Assembly (NCBI RefSeq): GCF_002153425.1
Contig: NZ_KZ119600.1
Coordinates: 3,151,920 to 3,215,919, forward strand
Length of the DNA: 64,000 nucleotides
Direction: 5' to 3'
From: Litchfieldia alkalitelluris
Lineage (GTDB): Bacteria > Bacillota > Bacilli > Bacillales > Salisediminibacteriaceae
A model generated the notes under the pieces. The model did no database searches and was not told the origin of the DNA. It saw only the letters and a list, made by a program, of their open reading frames with translations. This document shows, piece after piece, positions 24,817 through 34,479 of the stretch. The position numbers and the translations under genes are program-made. The first letter of the stretch is position 1. The number at the start of each line of letters is the position of its first letter.

Positions 24817-25614
24817 TTATCCTCTAATGCCAAGGAACTTCTTCATTTTATTAAAGACCCCACTATTATCTTCAAGATTTAGTAGAGGAACTGTTTCTCC
24901 GCAAATTCGCCTTGCGATATTTCGATAAGCGATGGACGCTTTGTTTTTAGGGTCCATTGCAATCGGTTCCCCACGATTAGACGCTCGGATGACGTCATCT
25001 GCATCTGCTACGATTCCCAACAGTTCGATAGCAAGAATTGTTACCACTTCTTCAATGTCTAAAGCATCCCCGTTTTTAGACATATGTGGTCTAATTCGAT
25101 TAATAATTAGGTTAGGTGGTGCAATATCTTCTTTTTCCAAAAGACCAATGATACGGTCAGCATCACGTACGGAGGATACTTCCGGAGTAGTAATAACAAT
25201 TGCCTTATCCGCACCTGATACTGCATTTTTAAAGCCTTGCTCAATTCCTGCTGGACAGTCTATAAGAACATAATCATAATCTTGTTTCAATTCATTGATT
25301 AGTGGTTTCATCTGTTCAGGCTCTATAGCTGTTTTATCCTTCGTCTGAGCAGCTGGTAGAAGAGTTAAGCATTCAAACCGTTTATCAGTTACTAATGCCT
25401 GTGATAGACGACAACGTCCCTCCACTACATCCACTAGATCATAAATGATTCTGTTCTCAAGACCCATGACCACATCTAAATTCCGAAGACCTATATCAGT
25501 ATCAACTAAACAAACTCTTTTACCTGATAAAGCTAGCGCTGTTCCCACATTTGCAGTTGTAGTTGTCTTACCAACTCCACCTTTCCCTGATGTCACAACA
25601 ATTGCTTCTCCCAA
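24817..25614 (-). CDS. minD: Septum site-determining ATPase MinD
   Basis: The 265-residue ParA-type ATPase starts GEAIVVTSGKGGVGKTTTTA with the deviant Walker A. VDTDIGLRNLDVVMGLENR and DYVLIDCPAGIEQGF follow. The C-terminal amphipathic helix (FNKMKKFLGIRG) binds the membrane. It recruits MinC to block FtsZ near the poles. The start is TTG after GGGGAGAGTGAC. minC lies upstream in the same operon. Confidence 0.97.
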   Translation of the reverse strand: MGEAIVVTSGKGGVGKTTTTANVGTALALSGKRVCLVDTDIGLRNLDVVMGLENRIIYDLVDVVEGRCRLSQALVTDKRFECLTLLPAAQTKDKTAIEPEQMKPLINELKQDYDYVLIDCPAGIEQGFKNAVSGADKAIVITTPEVSSVRDADRIIGLLEKEDIAPPNLIINRIRPHMSKNGDALDIEEVVTILAIELLGIVADADDVIRASNRGEPIAMDPKNKASIAYRNIARRICGETVPLLNLEDNSGVFNKMKKFLGIRG

Positions 25615-25733
25615 GTCACTCTCCCCTTTCCACGGAACTCAAATATGTACTATATGAAAAAATCTTATCTACTATTTCTAATCTATTTTCTATTCTACCA
25701 TGATTTTATACCATTTAGAGAATAAGGAGAATT

Positions 25734-26423
25734 TTAGTTTTCTAGAATTGACGAAACATCTGGTCGATACTGCACGAGTTTCTGAATGCTATCCACTTCC
25801 ATATCTCCCTTATCATTCACGAACGCACATTCCATTTCTTGCGGTACATTATCATCCATTTCAGGAGGCCTTCGAATAACATCTCCAATTCTCAGTTGAG
25901 ATGGAAACATGAGGGATGCGCAAATTACTGCATTCATATCTCCATCGCTTCCTGCATGGGCAATGCCTTGGAGTTTTCCCATCACATAAATATTCCCTGT
26001 TGCCTTCACTGTTCCTCCTGGATTGACGTCCCCTAAAAGAAGTAGATCACCTACAACTTCGACAACTTGTCCAGAACGCACTACTTTAAGAAGACGGTTT
26101 ACTTCTTGATTTTTACGAAGCTCCTCCGCCTCCTTTTTTGTAAGAACATCTGAATCAATATGATCTATTACAGCGTGTATATAGTCAGATAACGTTTTTT
26201 CTAAACTCTCAATTTGATTGCGCTCCAAATACCTTTTCCCCGTAACAAGCTTCACCCGAACGAAGTCAGAGTCATTCGATACGGATCTTGGACGTTCTGA
26301 TAGCTTCTCTTGTAATTCTGAGAGCAAAGAATCAAAAGAACACTGGTCATTAAGAATAAAGGTGAGTCCACTTTTTGTCCCTTTGATCAGAACATTTTGC
26401 TTCTTTACTGTTTTTTGTACCAA
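25734..26423 (-). CDS. minC: Septum site-determining protein MinC
   Basis: The 229-residue FtsZ inhibitor has an N-terminal domain (residues 1-100) and a C-terminal beta-helix domain with VVEVVGDLLLLGDVNPGGTV, then YVMGKLQGIAHAGSDG. It forms copolymers with MinD. The start is TTG, following GGGGTGGG. It sits between mreD and minD, as in B. subtilis. Confidence 0.95.
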   Translation of the reverse strand: MVQKTVKKQNVLIKGTKSGLTFILNDQCSFDSLLSELQEKLSERPRSVSNDSDFVRVKLVTGKRYLERNQIESLEKTLSDYIHAVIDHIDSDVLTKKEAEELRKNQEVNRLLKVVRSGQVVEVVGDLLLLGDVNPGGTVKATGNIYVMGKLQGIAHAGSDGDMNAVICASLMFPSQLRIGDVIRRPPEMDDNVPQEMECAFVNDKGDMEVDSIQKLVQYRPDVSSILEN

Positions 26424-26499
26424 TGAAAACCCACCCCGCTTGTGCTAAAACTGTGTATTTACTTGGATTTCTGATGTGTTGTGTGAGATGAGGAGGGCA

Positions 26500-27036
26500 T
26501 CACGAATGAAACTTGTCCTGCTCCTCAGCCCTTTGATTTACATAATAAAACCATTTTCTCAATGGATACGCAAGAACTGCTATGACCACTAAATTCATAA
26601 TAACAGTTGGAATAAAACGAATATATAGAAACTCCTCATGTAATACAGTCGTATATCCTAACAGGAGCATAAATCCATAAACAAAGTACTCTAAAATCAT
26701 GACAGCAATGATACTCATGCTGATACTAACAACTAAATTTCGCTGAAAAAAAGGGTGGGCAATGGAGAATAAGTATGCAATTAACCCCATAGCAAACGTA
26801 TATATCCCTAATACAGACGAAAATATTATATCGTATAAAACACCAAAGATTACTGCATGTAATGTACCTATTGCCCGTCCCCTGTATATCCCTGCAAAAA
26901 TGATAATCATGAATACCCAGCGAGGGATAAATAAATAATCAGACCCACGGAAATCAGGTGCAAAAACCTGGTAGATGGTTCCCTCAGCAATGAAAAGTAT
27001 AAACAGAACGATAAACAATAAATAACGTCTCATCAT
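26500..27036 (-). CDS. mreD: Rod shape-determining protein MreD
   Basis: The 178-residue membrane protein has five to six spans. The conserved early motif FRGSDYLFIPRWVFMIIIFA and the segment YRGRAIGTLHAVIFGVLYDI fit MreD. Its ATG overlaps the mreC stop by 4 bp. It belongs to the elongasome with MreB and MreC. Confidence 0.92.
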   Translation of the reverse strand: MMRRYLLFIVLFILFIAEGTIYQVFAPDFRGSDYLFIPRWVFMIIIFAGIYRGRAIGTLHAVIFGVLYDIIFSSVLGIYTFAMGLIAYLFSIAHPFFQRNLVVSISMSIIAVMILEYFVYGFMLLLGYTTVLHEEFLYIRFIPTVIMNLVVIAVLAYPLRKWFYYVNQRAEEQDKFHS

Positions 27037-27920
27037 TCTTCTTCTCCAAATTCAGGATTAATCTCAGGCGCTAATGTTGGTGCACTGCTTTCTATCACCA
27101 TTACATAGTCAATATTATAAAAATCAGCCGTTGGTTTAACATAAGCAGATTGGGACAGCCCAAACTCGTCTGTTTCAAAAGATACAATCTCACCAATCGG
27201 CAATCCGTCAGGGAATACTCCCCCTAACCCTGATGTTACAACAAGCTGCCCTTCTTCCAGTTCAGCACGAATATCAATCATCGTAAAATGAAGATATCCT
27301 GTTTCACTGTCTATCCCTTCAATAAACCCGTTAATCTTAGTGTCTGCGTCAACAAATGCAGAAATTCGATTATTCCTTGCTTGGTCACTTAGTAGCTGAA
27401 TCGTAGAAGAGAATGGTGACACTTGATGAATCTTCCCTATTAGTCCTTTAGATGTCATGACCGCCATGTTTACTTCAATGCCATCCTGTGATCCTTTGTT
27501 AATTCCGACAAACTCATTCCAACGATCTGGGGAACGATGGATTACTAAGGCAGAACGGACGGTATAATCATATAAATTATCACTTACATCTAAAGAATCC
27601 TTCAGCTCTTCATTTTGTCTTCGTAGGTCATTTAATTCAACCTGAAGTGCAGCATACTCATCTAAATGAGATTTTAGAATTCTATTTTCATCATATAAAT
27701 TACGCATGTCATTTACATTCTCAAAGAAACCCGCTACGAAATGAGCGGGTCTGGAAAATGCGGACTGAACCCATCCAACACTGTCAGTAACAAACTGCTC
27801 TGGCCATGTAAGGGAACGCCTGTCACTCATGGAATATCCAATGAGTGCCACTAAAATAATAATGCACACTAGTAAAAAAATTAGTCGCTTATTTGAAAAA
27901 AACGATGGCATTGGCGACAC
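27033..27920 (-). CDS. mreC: Rod shape-determining protein MreC
   Basis: After a short cytoplasmic tail and one span (about 12-28) comes a coiled coil (about 65-110, NVNDMRNLYDENRILKSHLD). The beta domain follows, with VVTSGLGGVFPDGLPIGEIV, a strong MreC signature. It organises wall-synthesis enzymes outside the membrane. It starts 3 bp after mreB ends. Confidence 0.95.
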   Translation of the reverse strand: MSPMPSFFSNKRLIFLLVCIIILVALIGYSMSDRRSLTWPEQFVTDSVGWVQSAFSRPAHFVAGFFENVNDMRNLYDENRILKSHLDEYAALQVELNDLRRQNEELKDSLDVSDNLYDYTVRSALVIHRSPDRWNEFVGINKGSQDGIEVNMAVMTSKGLIGKIHQVSPFSSTIQLLSDQARNNRISAFVDADTKINGFIEGIDSETGYLHFTMIDIRAELEEGQLVVTSGLGGVFPDGLPIGEIVSFETDEFGLSQSAYVKPTADFYNIDYVMVIESSAPTLAPEINPEFGEEE

Positions 27921-27923
27921 CTA

Positions 27924-28964
27924 CTATCCTTTTCTGTTTGATCGAACGGTGATGCCCGCTTTAGAACGGAATAAGTGCAGATTCTCCAAAGCCTTGCCTG
28001 TTCCAATTGCAACACAATCTAAAGGATTTTCTGAAACAAGAACTGGCATATTCGTTTCATCTGACAACACGCGGTCTAAGTTTCGGAGAAGTGCTCCTCC
28101 ACCAGTTAAGACAATTCCTCGATCCATAATATCTGCTGCAAGCTCAGGCGGAGACTGTTCTAACGTATCTTTTACTGATTGAACGATCATTGCCACTGTA
28201 TCAGCTAATGCTTTTGCAATTTCATCAGCAGAAATCGTAATTGTTTTTGGTAAACCAGTTACTAAATCTCTTCCGCGTATATCCATTTCATCAACAATAT
28301 CAGGCTCTCCAGCTGATCCAACTTCAAATTTAATCATTTCAGCTGTACGTTCACCGATCATTAAATTGTAATTTTTCTTCACATATTGAGCAATTGCATC
28401 GTCCATCTCGTCCCCTGCTACACGGACAGATTCGCTAGTTACAATCCCTCCTAGTGAAATGATGGCAACCTCTGTTGTTCCACCGCCAATATCGACAATC
28501 ATACTACCAGTTGGTTCCCATACAGGTAGGTCTGCACCAATCGCAGCTGCAAATGGCTCCTCGATTGTATAAGCTTCCTTTGCTCCTGCTTGCTTCGTTG
28601 CATCTTCTACTGCACGTTTTTCAACAGCAGTAATCCCAGATGGAACACAAACCATCACATTCGGTTTCCTTGTAAAAATGGAGCGATGCTTTAACGCTTG
28701 ACGGATAAAATGCTTCATCATTGTAGCAGTAGTATCAAAATCTGCAATAACCCCATCTTTCATAGGACGGATGGCTACAATGTTTCCAGGCGTACGCCCA
28801 ATCATATTTTTTGCATCATTACCTACTGCTTCTATATTTCCAGTATCTGAACGAATGGCCACAACTGATGGCTCTCGTAAAATAACGCCTTTTCCTTTCA
28901 CGTATACCAATGTATTTGCTGTACCTAAGTCAATTCCTAAGTCTTTTGAAAAACCACCAAACAT
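27924..28964 (-). CDS. mreB: Actin-like cell shape protein MreB
   Basis: The 346-residue protein has all actin-fold motifs: phosphate 1 [15 protein letters not shown], phosphate 2 [18 protein letters not shown], and the adenosine motif [31 protein letters not shown] precedes the ATG. It is the first gene of the mreBCD-minCD block, with a possible -10 TATAAT about 50 bp upstream of the start. Confidence 0.97.
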   Translation of the reverse strand: MFGGFSKDLGIDLGTANTLVYVKGKGVILREPSVVAIRSDTGNIEAVGNDAKNMIGRTPGNIVAIRPMKDGVIADFDTTATMMKHFIRQALKHRSIFTRKPNVMVCVPSGITAVEKRAVEDATKQAGAKEAYTIEEPFAAAIGADLPVWEPTGSMIVDIGGGTTEVAIISLGGIVTSESVRVAGDEMDDAIAQYVKKNYNLMIGERTAEMIKFEVGSAGEPDIVDEMDIRGRDLVTGLPKTITISADEIAKALADTVAMIVQSVKDTLEQSPPELAADIMDRGIVLTGGGALLRNLDRVLSDETNMPVLVSENPLDCVAIGTGKALENLHLFRSKAGITVRSNRKG

Positions 28965-29608
28965 CTATGTAATCTCCCTTCATATTAAACAGAACTCATA
29001 TCGTTAATTATACTCAATATTTTAAGGAATGAGTAGCTTTTTCATACGACCTGATAGAAAAAAATGGTTTGACTATAAATCCATGATTCATAATACCTAT
29101 TTATTATTAAGTTTTCACTTGATTTATTAATATATTTATAATCAAATTTATTATTTGGTATGACTATAATATAGACTACCGTGAAAAAAGGACTTGTTAT
29201 GTTGGTGTTCGCTACAGTCCATTCGCTTTCCGCGGGCGGCTGGTGAGCCTCCTCGTGCTGCGCACTGTGGGGTCTCACCCTTGCCTACCATCCCGCAGGA
29301 ACGAGCGTTTACATCACGAATATGCTTCGAGTTGTCTCGACGGATACACTACAGAGCACATGCTTGTAGAGGAAGAGACAGTTTACTCATGGACTTACGT
29401 TCACACCAACTTAGTTCTCACTAATTTTAATCTTCCAAGGTGCAAAAATTTATTTTCATGGGGTCTATTGTGAAAATAGGTTAAAATCAAATGTCTTTAT
29501 TTTGTAACAAGTATTCATACCAGGTTATAAAAATTCTCATTTTATCCTACCATACTGAGTGACGTATGTACATGCTGTCCAAAGAAGGAAATTCTCATGC
29601 TCGTGGTT
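28965..29608. other. Gene-free interval between mreB and radC
   Basis: The 644 bp hold the mreB promoter region, a copy of the interspersed repeat (29208-29390) and AT-rich sequence. No ORF here has protein character. Confidence 0.6.
29208..29390 (+). repeat. Interspersed repeat, truncated copy at 29.2 kb
   Basis: CCATTCGCTTTCCGCGGGCG begins the conserved part. GGCTGGTGAGCCTC, CACTGTGGGGTCTCACCCTT, CCCGCAGGAACGAGCG, ATATGCTTCGAGTTG and GTAGAGGAAGAG all recur, in the same order, on the minus strand of the 13.3-kb copy. The terminal GAGGCTGGGACA ends are missing. Confidence 0.75.
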
Positions 29609-30295
29609 TTAAATATATCCCTTTTCTTTTAAGGAACAAAACCTGTGTTCACCGATGATAACATGATCAAGGAGATCAATGCCCATCATTTTCCCACATT
29701 CCACTAAGCGCTTTGTCACTTCCATATCTTCATGACTTGGTGAAACATCGCCACTTGGGTGATTATGAAGACATACGATGGAAGCAGCCGAATATCGAAA
29801 CGCTTCCTTGAACACCTCCCTAGGATGCACGATAGACGCGTTTAAGCTTCCGATAAAAATAGTTTGTTTGTGTATAACGTGATTTTTGGTGTTTAAATAG
29901 AGGCAAACGAAGTGTTCCTGTGTGAGGTGACGCATTTCTTCCATCATGTAATTGGCAACATCCTCTGGTGAGCGAATCGTGTAGCGATCCTCAAAGGTAG
30001 ATTGTTGGACACGCCTTCCGAGTTCTAATGCCGCCTTTAAGATCACGGCTTTCGCTTCTCCAATTCCCCGGATATCTTGGAGTTCTTTAATGGAGGCATC
30101 TTTAAGGAGCTTTAGACCATCAAAGTGTTTGATGACTTTCGCAGACAGATTAATAACTGACTCCGATTTCGTACCAGATCCCAATAGCAATGCGATGAGC
30201 TCCTGATTGGAAAGTGACTGTGGTCCTTCTTTCACCATCCTTTCCCTTGGGCGCTCGCTTTTTGGGACATCGCGAATCATCATGTTCATCATCAT
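29609..30295 (-). CDS. radC: RadC family (JAB/MPN domain) protein
   Basis: An N-terminal helix-hairpin-helix region (LLKDASIKELQDIRGIGEAK) is followed by the JAB metal site HNHPSGDVSPSHEDMEVTKR. The family is conserved, but its role in repair was questioned; the biochemical function remains unclear. AAGGAAGGGGATTATTA precedes the ATG at 30295; the longer frame reaches into maf. The maf-radC-mreB order matches B. subtilis. Confidence 0.9.
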   Translation of the reverse strand: MMMNMMIRDVPKSERPRERMVKEGPQSLSNQELIALLLGSGTKSESVINLSAKVIKHFDGLKLLKDASIKELQDIRGIGEAKAVILKAALELGRRVQQSTFEDRYTIRSPEDVANYMMEEMRHLTQEHFVCLYLNTKNHVIHKQTIFIGSLNASIVHPREVFKEAFRYSAASIVCLHNHPSGDVSPSHEDMEVTKRLVECGKMMGIDLLDHVIIGEHRFCSLKEKGYI

Positions 30296-30357
30296 TAATA
30301 ATCCCCTTCCTTTTGACCAACGCCGCAGTACTGATGCAGGGGCAAAGCTGAGTGAGC

Positions 30358-30936
30358 TCACTGTGAGTGGTCTGTTGTGATATGAAATTTTTTCAATGCA
30401 CGAACAACCTTAGATATTGGCAATCCAACGATGGAAAAGTAGTCACCATGAATTTTTTCCACAAGGGTAGCGCCTATTCCTTGAATACCGTACGCACCTG
30501 CTTTATCAAACGGCTCTCCAGTTGCTACATAAGTAGTAATCTCGTCTTCCGTTAATGGGTAAAACAGCACATCTGCTTTTTCCACAAAGGTTACGTGGTG
30601 ATCTTTACTTAAAATTGCTACTCCAGTCAACACTTGATGTTGAGACCCAGATAATTGGCGGAGCATCTCCTTCGCTTCTTGTGCGTCCTTCGGTTTTCCA
30701 AGTACTTCTCCGTCAATGGCAACGATCGTATCCGCTCCAAGAACGACATGATCTTTATTATTTTTAAACACTGCATCTGCTTTTTGGAATGCCAAAGAAG
30801 CGACCATGTCAGCCGGATTATCGTTCGGATCTACTGTTTCATCAACATGACTCACTTGAATGGAAAAAGGTAGTTGAACTTGCTCTAAAAGTTGTTTTCT
30901 ACGTGGTGATTGAGAGGCTAATATCAAAGGTTTCAT
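30358..30936 (-). CDS. maf: Maf nucleotide pyrophosphatase (dTTP/UTP type)
   Basis: The 192-residue protein has the Maf signature LILASQSPRRKQLLEQ at the start, the middle motif VVLGADTIVAIDGEVLGKPK, and EPFDKAGAYGIQG. It hydrolyses non-canonical or excess nucleoside triphosphates; in B. subtilis it also affects septum formation. TTAGGAGGTCCCGC precedes the ATG at 30936. Confidence 0.94.
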   Translation of the reverse strand: MKPLILASQSPRRKQLLEQVQLPFSIQVSHVDETVDPNDNPADMVASLAFQKADAVFKNNKDHVVLGADTIVAIDGEVLGKPKDAQEAKEMLRQLSGSQHQVLTGVAILSKDHHVTFVEKADVLFYPLTEDEITTYVATGEPFDKAGAYGIQGIGATLVEKIHGDYFSIVGLPISKVVRALKKFHITTDHSQ

Positions 30937-31040
30937 GCGGGACCTCCTAAAATGGAATACCCATTTGCTAGAGGTTATATATAGTATACATAATTCTAGC
31001 AAATGGGACAACATTCTACATGTAATTATTTGAAATTTTT

Positions 31041-32474
31041 CTATTCCCCAAAAATCAGTTCTGCAGCTGCGATTCCAGGATTAGTCATCTCTTTTGAATC
31101 TAAAATCCTATCCAATTCATCTTCGTTTAAAAGTCCACGTTCAAGACAAATTTCTCTTACTGGTCGATTGGAGGTGATGGCCTCTTTTGCGATTCGTGCA
31201 GCAGTCTCATAACCTACATGTGGATTAATAGCTGTAATAATACCAACACTGTGTTCTACTAGTTCGCGGCAACGTTCAATATTTGCAGTGATTCCTTCCA
31301 CACAATATTTTCGGAAAACTTGAATGCCGTTTTGTAAAATCGTGAAGGACTGGAGCAAATTAAATACTAGAACTGGCTCCATCACATTTAACTCAAGCTG
31401 ACCTGCCTCTGATGCTAAGCAAATCGTGTGGTCATTCCCAATCACTTGGAAAGAAATCTGGTTCATCACTTCCGCCATTACAGGATTGACCTTCCCAGGC
31501 ATGATGGAAGAACCAGCTTGTCGAGATGGCAAGTTAATTTCATTTAGTCCTGTTCGCGGACCTGAACTCATGAGTCGCAAGTCATTCGCGATTTTTGATA
31601 AGTTAATTGCAACAATCTTCATCGCACTTGAAAGATGCGTATAAGCATCTGTATTTTGCGTAGCATCTACTAAGTCTTCCGCTCGATGAAAGGGCTTACC
31701 AGTCATTTCAGCCAAAAACTCCGTAACTTTTTCAATATATTCTGGCATGGCATTTAAGCCTGTACCAACTGCTGTTGCTCCCATATTGATTTCATAAAGC
31801 ATATCAACAGATTGCTTGATTCTATTTAAATCTCTCGTTAACATGCGACGGTAGGATCCAAACTCCTGACCTAAACGAATGGGAACCGCATCTTGTAAAT
31901 GGGTTCTTCCCATTTTAATCACTTCATCAAATTCCCTTTCTTTTTTGCGCATCGTTTCCACTAGCTCATTTAATGATGTAATCAGTCCAGTGGAAAGATT
32001 TAAACATGCAATATGGATTGCCGTTGGAAATGTATCATTAGTTGACTGAGCCATATTGACATGTGTCGTCGGACTTACTTTTATGTATTCGCCTTTCTGC
32101 CCACCGAGAATCTCGATAGCACGGTTAGCGATGACTTCATTTGCATTCATATTAAAGGACGTTCCAGCCCCGCCTTGAATGGAATCTACAATAAAATGAT
32201 CATTTAATTTCCCTTCAATAACTTCATCTGCTGCTTTCATAATTGCTTCAGCAATGGTCTTATTCAAAACACCAACTTTTGCATTTGCCTTTGCAGCTGC
32301 TTTTTTTACATAGCCAAACGCCCTAATTAACTCTTTATGTGGTGGATAACCTGTTATAGGGAAATTCTCTTTTGCTCGTACAGTCTGTATACCATAATAA
32401 GCATCAGCAGGAATCTCCTTCTCTCCCATTAAGTCTTGCTCCACCCTTACTCTATTTAGATGTTCTGTCACCAA
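31041..32474 (-). CDS. aspA: Aspartate ammonia-lyase
   Basis: The 477-residue enzyme carries the lyase-family signature GSSIMPGKVNPVMAEV and the substrate-site segment GGAGTSFNMNANEVIANRA. Overall it matches B. subtilis AnsB in length and in segments such as GNDHTICLASEAGQLELNVM, which favours aspartase over fumarase. It deaminates aspartate to fumarate. The start is TTG at 32474, 8 nt after GGAAGGG; GTG 32471 is an alternative. It separates maf from spoIIB, where B. subtilis has no such gene. Confidence 0.88.
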   Translation of the reverse strand: MVTEHLNRVRVEQDLMGEKEIPADAYYGIQTVRAKENFPITGYPPHKELIRAFGYVKKAAAKANAKVGVLNKTIAEAIMKAADEVIEGKLNDHFIVDSIQGGAGTSFNMNANEVIANRAIEILGGQKGEYIKVSPTTHVNMAQSTNDTFPTAIHIACLNLSTGLITSLNELVETMRKKEREFDEVIKMGRTHLQDAVPIRLGQEFGSYRRMLTRDLNRIKQSVDMLYEINMGATAVGTGLNAMPEYIEKVTEFLAEMTGKPFHRAEDLVDATQNTDAYTHLSSAMKIVAINLSKIANDLRLMSSGPRTGLNEINLPSRQAGSSIMPGKVNPVMAEVMNQISFQVIGNDHTICLASEAGQLELNVMEPVLVFNLLQSFTILQNGIQVFRKYCVEGITANIERCRELVEHSVGIITAINPHVGYETAARIAKEAITSNRPVREICLERGLLNEDELDRILDSKEMTNPGIAAAELIFGE

Positions 32475-33092
32475 GATCACTACCCTTCCAATTATAATAT
32501 GGACATTATTAGTGAAAAAAATGAATACCTGTAAAATCAACAATCTGACTATACACCTTGATTGTACTCATAATCTACTGAAACTGTAAATGAAATGCTC
32601 TTAGGAAGATATTTTAAAATAATCATTCATATAAAAAGTCGAAATGGTAGTAAATTAAAAAATTCCCCTCTCAAGACAAAGCCTCGATTTATAAATAATG
32701 CGAAATGATGTTTTCAGAAAATTATATCAATAAACCAGTTACAGTATTGGGATAAGGGAATTAAGACAAGGGGAAAATCACCTTTTCCTAACTACAGATG
32801 GTCTCATTGAATGCCCTAATAAGCCATATTCAAAACCACATAGTATTTATAAATCCTTCTTTGGCTCAAAAGACGAAGCTAGTATTCAATCTATGTTGAA
32901 GAATATTCAAGATAATCATGTTAGAGATAGCACTACGATCATTTCATGGAAAGTAGATATAGCAATGGAGGCTACTAGAGCCAGCAAGGGCAATAGTTGA
33001 TAAATGATAGTAAATATATAACTATGTAGCTTAATGCTATAAAAAGAGGAGCAATCTGCCCCTCTTTTTCCCTAACGCCGAACATTTAATGA
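32475..33092. other. Interval between aspA and spoIIB holding a decayed gene
   Basis: Apart from the broken phosphatase-like remnant at 32705-33000, only AT-rich sequence is seen. A clear promoter for aspA was not recognised. Confidence 0.5.
32705..33000 (+). pseudogene. C-terminal remnant of a PP2C-like phosphatase, frameshifted
   Basis: One frame reads MMFSENYINKPVTVLG and then stops; a shift near 32750 continues as IRELRQGENHLFLTTDGLIE, later NVQ-like DNHVRDSTTIISWKVD, to TGA at 33000. FLTTDGLIE and RDSTTIISW resemble the last core motifs of PP2C/PPM phosphatases. The N-terminal metal-binding half is absent and no ribosome site is present. The two halves read as one protein only across the frameshift. 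Confidence 0.5.
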
Positions 33093-34286
33093 TCACTGGC
33101 TTTCTGCTTTATCTGTTAAGTTTATTAATTGATCATAATTCATCATTGCCATCATAACTTCTTGGTGGGTTTTCCACATTGTTTCTGAGGAGATGGAAGA
33201 CTGAGAGAATAATTGTACGACTTCATCTGCAGCCTTCACCCATTCTTTAGCTGAATCGTGCAATGGGTTCTCTTCTTGTGAATCCAAAGACTCAAATGCT
33301 TTCGTCCATTCCTGTCCCGTTTCAATCATTGTTTGAACCTTCTCTTCATCTAATCCTTTTCCAGCTATACCATTAATAGATATTGTTGCCGCCTGGGTCA
33401 GCCAGTCAACACCGTGTTCCATAAATAACGCCCAATCCTCAGGAACACCACCATTTTTTCCTTCAACAATAAACTGCTTCACATATTTATCCGTAATATC
33501 TAAGTCTGTTTCGTAATGCACTGTTAATAATTCCAATTCCTCTTTATCGCTGCTTCCTCCTATGAATAAATACTGGAGGTCTGGGTTTTCATGGATCACC
33601 CCTGGAAGCCCTTGATCATGAAACACCGCTGCTTCTTCCATTCCCTTCTCAACTGTTGAAAATGCACCTGCTTGAACAACGTGAAAGTTAAGAACAGGCG
33701 GAGTAACAAAATTTACACCTTCTTCCTCTCCCCAAAGAGGAACTTGGGAGTCATTCTCTGTCACGACAGGTTGTCCTCCGTTCTGAGATTGAATTTCCGT
33801 TGAAACTGTCTCCCCGTTCGTAAAGATGCTCAAAAGGACCGTTCCAAATGCACCTCCAACAATAATAGCTGCAATCACAGCTAAAAATGCTGGGTTAAGG
33901 AAAAAGTTAAATGAAAAACGGGGAAGTCGGTTCTTCTTACGTTTATGTGGAGGAAGCTTCGGACTCTTATCTCGTTTTCCGTCATCCCAAAATGGTCCAG
34001 TTTGCTCCTCCATTTCCTCACGCTTTGATCCTAAGTCTACTATTTTCTCCCGTTTGCGGTTCACCTTGCTTTTCTCTTTTTTGCCAAAGGCAGTTATATC
34101 CCCAATATACGACTCACTAGTTGCTGCAACCTCATCTTCCATAGTGGTATGGTTTATATGAGGGGAATGGGATCCTTGGGCTTGCCGTTCTGGTTGATAG
34201 TCATTCCAGTTCTTATTTAAATTGTTTTCTACGTATTTATGCTCTTTCCCGTTGAGACGGATCGACACACTTTTTTTGTTTTCCAC
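33093..34286 (-). CDS. spoIIB: Stage II sporulation protein SpoIIB-like
   Basis: A charged cytoplasmic N-terminus of about 125 residues with basic runs (KLPPHKRKKNRLPRF) is followed by one membrane span (FLAVIAAIIVGGAFGTVLLS, about residues 134-153). The extracellular part starts with a SPOR-like domain (NFHVVQAGAFSTVEKGMEEA), and a helical tail ends the protein. Placement next to maf and the prepilin peptidase matches B. subtilis spoIIB. It helps target engulfment proteins to the septum. It starts at GTG, with AAGGAG 9 nt upstream. Confidence 0.85.
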   Translation of the reverse strand: MENKKSVSIRLNGKEHKYVENNLNKNWNDYQPERQAQGSHSPHINHTTMEDEVAATSESYIGDITAFGKKEKSKVNRKREKIVDLGSKREEMEEQTGPFWDDGKRDKSPKLPPHKRKKNRLPRFSFNFFLNPAFLAVIAAIIVGGAFGTVLLSIFTNGETVSTEIQSQNGGQPVVTENDSQVPLWGEEEGVNFVTPPVLNFHVVQAGAFSTVEKGMEEAAVFHDQGLPGVIHENPDLQYLFIGGSSDKEELELLTVHYETDLDITDKYVKQFIVEGKNGGVPEDWALFMEHGVDWLTQAATISINGIAGKGLDEEKVQTMIETGQEWTKAFESLDSQEENPLHDSAKEWVKAADEVVQLFSQSSISSETMWKTHQEVMMAMMNYDQLINLTDKAESQ

Positions 34287-34428
34287 GCGACCTGACTCCT
34301 TCCTTTCTAGGACTGTTGATATATTCTATTAACCATAACAGAATGATAGAACTGAAATATCATATTTTTAATAGAATTATTTTAATAGATTTGTACGGTC
34401 TATGAATTTCAATTTCAAACTCAAAATA

Positions 34429-34468
34429 CAAAAAGCCTTCTTCACTTATGCAAAGAAGGCTTTTTTAT
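34429..34468. terminator. Terminator of the pil operon
   Basis: AAAAAGCCTTCTT pairs with AAGAAGGCTTTTTT around a 13-nt loop, with A and T runs on both sides. It lies 12 bp past the pilO stop and separates the pil operon from spoIIB. Confidence 0.88.
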
Positions 34469-34479
34469 TATGATCTTGT

